Source: Burkholderia sp. WSM2232 (lineage in GTDB: Bacteria; Pseudomonadota; Gammaproteobacteria; Burkholderiales; Burkholderiaceae). From it: DNA of 64,000 bases. The stretch lies in the NCBI RefSeq assembly GCF_000472545.1, contig NZ_AWZV01000012.1, forward strand, positions 29,225-93,224, written 5' to 3'. The notes under the pieces were generated by a model that was not told the DNA's origin, searched no databases, and was given only the letters and a program-made list of their open reading frames with translations. How positions within the stretch are numbered: position 1 is the stretch's first letter; each line of letters opens with the position of its first letter. Shown one piece after another: positions 61,609 through 64,000 of the stretch. A program made the translations under genes and the position numbers.

Positions 61609-63024
61609 TCATGCCGCCCAGCTGAAAATCTTGCCTGGGTTCATCAGATTGTGCGGGTCCAGCGCATGTTTGATCGAGCGCATTGTGTCGACCGCGACAT
61701 CGCCGTGTTCTTCCAGCAGAAAGCTCATCTTGTGCAGGCCCACGCCGTGCTCGCCGGTACAGGTGCCGTCCATGCGCAATGCGCGCTGCACGATGCGATG
61801 GTTCAGACGCTCGGCCTCGGCCAGTTCCTCCGGCTTGTTCGGATCGATCAGAATTGCGACGTGGAAATTGCCGTCGCCGACATGGCCTACGATGGGGCAG
61901 GGCAGCGGCGAGTCCTTCAGGTCCTGCTCCGTTTCGACGACGCATTGCGCGAGGCGCGAGATCGGCACGCAGACGTCGGTAGTGACGGCGCGGCAACCCG
62001 GCTTCAATTGCAGCATGGCGAAATAGGCGTTGTGACGCGCGTTCCACAGACGGCTGCGATCTTCCGGCCGCGTCGCCCATTCGAAGCCTTCGCCGCCGTT
62101 CTGCCCGGCGAGTTCCTGCACGAGTTCGGCCTGTTCCTGGACGCCGGCTTCGGTGCCGTGGAACTCGAAGAACAGCGTGGGCGCCTCGCGCAGCGTCAGG
62201 TTCGAATGCCGGTTGATGGAGCGGATCGCGAGCGCGTCGACGAATTCGACGCGGGCGATCGGCACGCCGATCTGAATCGTTTCGATGACGGCGCGCACCG
62301 CATCGCCCATCGACGGAAACGCGCAGACCGCGGCGGACACCGCTTCCGGCTGCGGGTACAGACGCACGGTGATTTCCGTGATGACGCCGAGCGTGCCTTC
62401 CGAGCCGACGAAAAGCCGCGTGAGGTCGTAACCCGCGGATGACTTGCGCGCCCGCGTTCCGGTTTTGATGACGCGTCCGTCGGCCAGCACGACGGTTAGC
62501 CCGAGGACGTTCTCGCGCATCGTGCCGTAGCGCACCGCATTTGTACCGGACGCACGCGTCGCCGACATGCCGCCGATGCTGGCATCCGCGCCAGGATCGA
62601 TGGGAAAGAACAGGCCCGTGTCGCGCAGCGCCTCGTTCAGCTGCTTGCGCGAGATGCCGGGCTCGACAGTGACTGTCAGATCTTCAGCGTCGATCGACAG
62701 CACGCGGTTCATTTCCGACAGATCGATGGATACACCGCCCTGCACGGCGAGCAAGTGCCCTTCAAGCGAGGAGCCGTTGCCGTAGGGGATGATCGGCACG
62801 TTGTACTGGCCGCAGAGCCGGACGACGGTCTGGACCTCTTCGGTGTTGCGCGCGAAGACGACGGCGTCGGGCAGTTGCGGGTCGAACGGCGATTCGTCGC
62901 GGCCGTGGTGCTCGCGCACGGCTTGCGCGATGGACACGCGTTCGCCGAAGGCGTCGGTAAGCGCGCTGAGCAGCTCGGAGGGGAACGGCCGGCGCAGCGG
63001 GGCCGGCGTAACGAGGTTATTCAC
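61609..63024 (-). CDS. FAD-dependent D-2-hydroxyacid dehydrogenase (D-lactate type)
   Basis: 471 aa from a GTG at 63024 with GGAG 6 bp upstream; an out-of-frame ATG at 63028 encodes only three residues. FAD_binding_4 domain: YGNGSSLEGHLLAVQGG, GMSATRASGTNAVRYGTM and RLFVGSEGTLGVITEITV. The C-terminal domain has VGHVGDGNFHVAILID and TGEHGVGLHKMSF. Closest in layout to D-lactate dehydrogenase (cytochrome)/LDHD. It lies 135 bp before glcD on the same strand, so it may be co-transcribed with glcDEF. Confidence 0.9.
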   Translation of the reverse strand: MNNLVTPAPLRRPFPSELLSALTDAFGERVSIAQAVREHHGRDESPFDPQLPDAVVFARNTEEVQTVVRLCGQYNVPIIPYGNGSSLEGHLLAVQGGVSIDLSEMNRVLSIDAEDLTVTVEPGISRKQLNEALRDTGLFFPIDPGADASIGGMSATRASGTNAVRYGTMRENVLGLTVVLADGRVIKTGTRARKSSAGYDLTRLFVGSEGTLGVITEITVRLYPQPEAVSAAVCAFPSMGDAVRAVIETIQIGVPIARVEFVDALAIRSINRHSNLTLREAPTLFFEFHGTEAGVQEQAELVQELAGQNGGEGFEWATRPEDRSRLWNARHNAYFAMLQLKPGCRAVTTDVCVPISRLAQCVVETEQDLKDSPLPCPIVGHVGDGNFHVAILIDPNKPEELAEAERLNHRIVQRALRMDGTCTGEHGVGLHKMSFLLEEHGDVAVDTMRSIKHALDPHNLMNPGKIFSWAA

Positions 63025-63040
63025 GCATGTCTCCGTTATC

Positions 63041-63074
63041 GACCAGAGTTAGCGCTTTGGCGCTTACTCTGGTC
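63041..63074 (-). promoter_or_regulatory. 15-bp near-perfect inverted repeat before the dehydrogenase
   Basis: GACCAGAGTTAGCGC (63041-63055) and GCGCTTACTCTGGTC (63060-63074), 14 of 15 pairs, TTTG loop. It ends 6 bp before the Shine-Dalgarno GGAG (63034-63031 on the minus strand), so in mRNA it would be a 5' leader hairpin; as DNA it could be an operator. Confidence 0.6.
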
Positions 63075-63111
63075 ACCTGAAAATACTCCCTGCGAATTCC
63101 TGGCGAAGCGT

Positions 63112-63127
63112 TGCAAAGCGCTTTGCA
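63112..63127. promoter_or_regulatory. Perfect 16-bp palindrome, LacI-operator-like
   Basis: TGCAAAGCGCTTTGCA, 88-103 bp upstream of the dehydrogenase start. The AAAGCGCTTT core resembles operators of LacI-family proteins. No LacI-family gene is in the window. Confidence 0.45.
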
Positions 63128-63383
63128 GCAGGTGTTTCATTCTACGCCGATCGCTTGTGAGCGATGCTTGGTTCAGCGCAACTCGTACTGCACCCCTGCG
63201 CCTCCGAGGGGGCTCGCCCGTCGCTCCTATAATGGCGGCGAGCGGCGGATGCGCGCAAGATGGTCACCGCGTGGCACACGCGGCGTATGGTCAAGCCTCG
63301 GTGCGCGCCGACTGCCCTCTCGCCTGGCGCGCCTGAAAAGCCGAACGGCGCCCGCATCATCACCGATCGAATGGGAAGACATC

Positions 63384-63938
63384 ATGGGTAACCGCCTGAG
63401 CAAGATTGCCACGCGTACCGGCGACGACGGCACCACCGGCCTCGGCGATGGCCGGCGCGTGCGCAAAGACAGCGCACGCATTGCCGCAATCGGCGACGTG
63501 GACGAACTTAACTCGAATCTGGGCGTGCTGTTGTGCGAAACCCTGCCGGAGGACGTGCGGGCCGCGTTGCTGGCAATCCAACACGACCTGTTCGATCTCG
63601 GCGGCGAGCTTTGCATTCCCGGCCACACCATGATCACCGAGCGCCACCTTGCCCAACTCGACGGCTGGCTTGCCGAGCACAACGCGGCCTTGCCTCCGCT
63701 CAAGGAATTCATCTTGCCGGGCGGCTCGCGGGCGGCGTCGCTCGCGCACGTCTGCCGCACCGTCTGCCGCCGCGCCGAGCGGGCGATCGTCGCGCTCGGC
63801 GAACAGGAAGCGCTCAACGCGGCGCCCCGTCAATATGTGAACCGTCTGTCAGACTTGCTCTTTGTGCTTGCGCGCGTACTCAATCGCGCTGACGGCGGCA
63901 CCGACGCCCTCTGGCAGCATGATCGCGGCCACGCCTAG
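63384..63938 (+). CDS. PduO-type cob(I)alamin adenosyltransferase
   Basis: 184 aa from the ATG at 63384 (MGNRLSKIATRTGDDGTTGL); the frame is open upstream but not family-like. The ATP-binding N-terminal TRTGDDGTTGLGDGRRVRKD, then IGDVDELNSNLG and a helical bundle with VCRTVCRRAERAIVAL and YVNRLSDLLFVLARVLN, are all standard. It transfers adenosyl from ATP to cob(I)alamin to make coenzyme B12. It is divergent from the hydroxyacid dehydrogenase. The last gene of the window; 62 bp of sequence follow with nothing recognised. Confidence 0.94.
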   Translation: MGNRLSKIATRTGDDGTTGLGDGRRVRKDSARIAAIGDVDELNSNLGVLLCETLPEDVRAALLAIQHDLFDLGGELCIPGHTMITERHLAQLDGWLAEHNAALPPLKEFILPGGSRAASLAHVCRTVCRRAERAIVALGEQEALNAAPRQYVNRLSDLLFVLARVLNRADGGTDALWQHDRGHA

Positions 63939-64000
63939 GCGGTGGATGCGCTTGGCGTAGGCGTGCACGAGGCAGGTTCCGCCTGCGACAATCTGTCTGA

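Larger units (their letters stand above)
63025..63383. other. 359-bp divergent intergenic region with two dyads
   Basis: No gene. It holds a long hairpin (63041-63074) directly before the dehydrogenase ribosome-binding site and a perfect 16-bp palindrome (63112-63127); both are listed separately. I see no cobalamin-riboswitch features in front of the adenosyltransferase gene. Confidence 0.6.

Noticed and set aside
63022..63030. ATG at 63028 as the dehydrogenase start
   Set aside because: It is out of frame and meets a stop after three codons; the GTG at 63024 has correct frame and spacing.
63128..63383. A cobalamin riboswitch before the adenosyltransferase
   Set aside because: I could not find a B12-box-like sequence or the expected multi-stem layout.

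Overview
The window is ordinary core chromosome of a GC-rich betaproteobacterium. The best fit is the Burkholderiaceae, and Paraburkholderia or a close relative in particular. This rests on gene content and order: lptD-surA-pdxA-rsmA beside amgK-murU, queA-tgt-yajC-secD-secF, glyQ-glyS-gmhB-plsC, recG-oxyR-catalase-dps-ubiA, and a Gram-negative porin of the Burkholderia type. The genus is inferred; no rRNA or typing marker is present. I see no tRNA, rRNA, insertion sequence, prophage or CRISPR array, and coding density is high throughout.

Layout. 1-5.7 kb: a membrane GGDEF/EAL c-di-GMP enzyme, a GST divergent from a LysR regulator, and a YciA-type thioesterase. 5.8-9.7 kb: an Atm1-like ABC exporter converging on the murU-amgK cell-wall recycling pair. 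9.8-15.7 kb: outer-membrane biogenesis genes lptD and surA, then pdxA and rsmA. 15.7-18.6 kb: a DMT transporter, a porin and gloA. 18.7-24.1 kb (minus strand): ygjP-like metallopeptidase, plsC, gmhB, glyS, glyQ. 24.2-27.8 kb (minus): a GltB-like FMN protein, mnmA and a NudJ-like Nudix enzyme. 28.2-31.2 kb: the three-gene proton-translocating transhydrogenase. 31.2-34.2 kb (minus): a WYL regulator, a VOC protein and an RlmL-like rRNA methyltransferase. 34.2-38.2 kb (minus): a four-gene, translationally overlapping pqi (MCE) lipid-transport operon in which PqiA is split in two. 38.5-42 kb: cytochrome b561, two YceI proteins and an MFS transporter. 42.1-48.2 kb (minus): queuosine and Sec genes. 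48.3-55.7 kb: recG, oxyR, a monofunctional catalase flanked by two tiny ORFs, dps and ubiA. 55.8-63 kb (minus): proC and yggS downstream of glycolate oxidase glcDEF and a second FAD-dependent 2-hydroxyacid dehydrogenase. 63.4-63.9 kb: a PduO-type cobalamin adenosyltransferase.

Functional themes are envelope assembly and lipid traffic (lptD, surA, gmhB, plsC, pqi, sec, yajC, amgK/murU), oxidative-stress defence (oxyR, catalase, dps, yceI, GST, gloA), tRNA modification (mnmA, queA, tgt) and 2-hydroxyacid oxidation. I found no clearly undescribed system. The points most worth a second look are non-coding or architectural: heptamer and 11-bp repeat arrays, palindromic candidate operators near the WYL/VOC and hydroxyacid-dehydrogenase genes, the small ORFs around the catalase, and unusual insertions or tails in the RlmL-like, RecG and SecD proteins.
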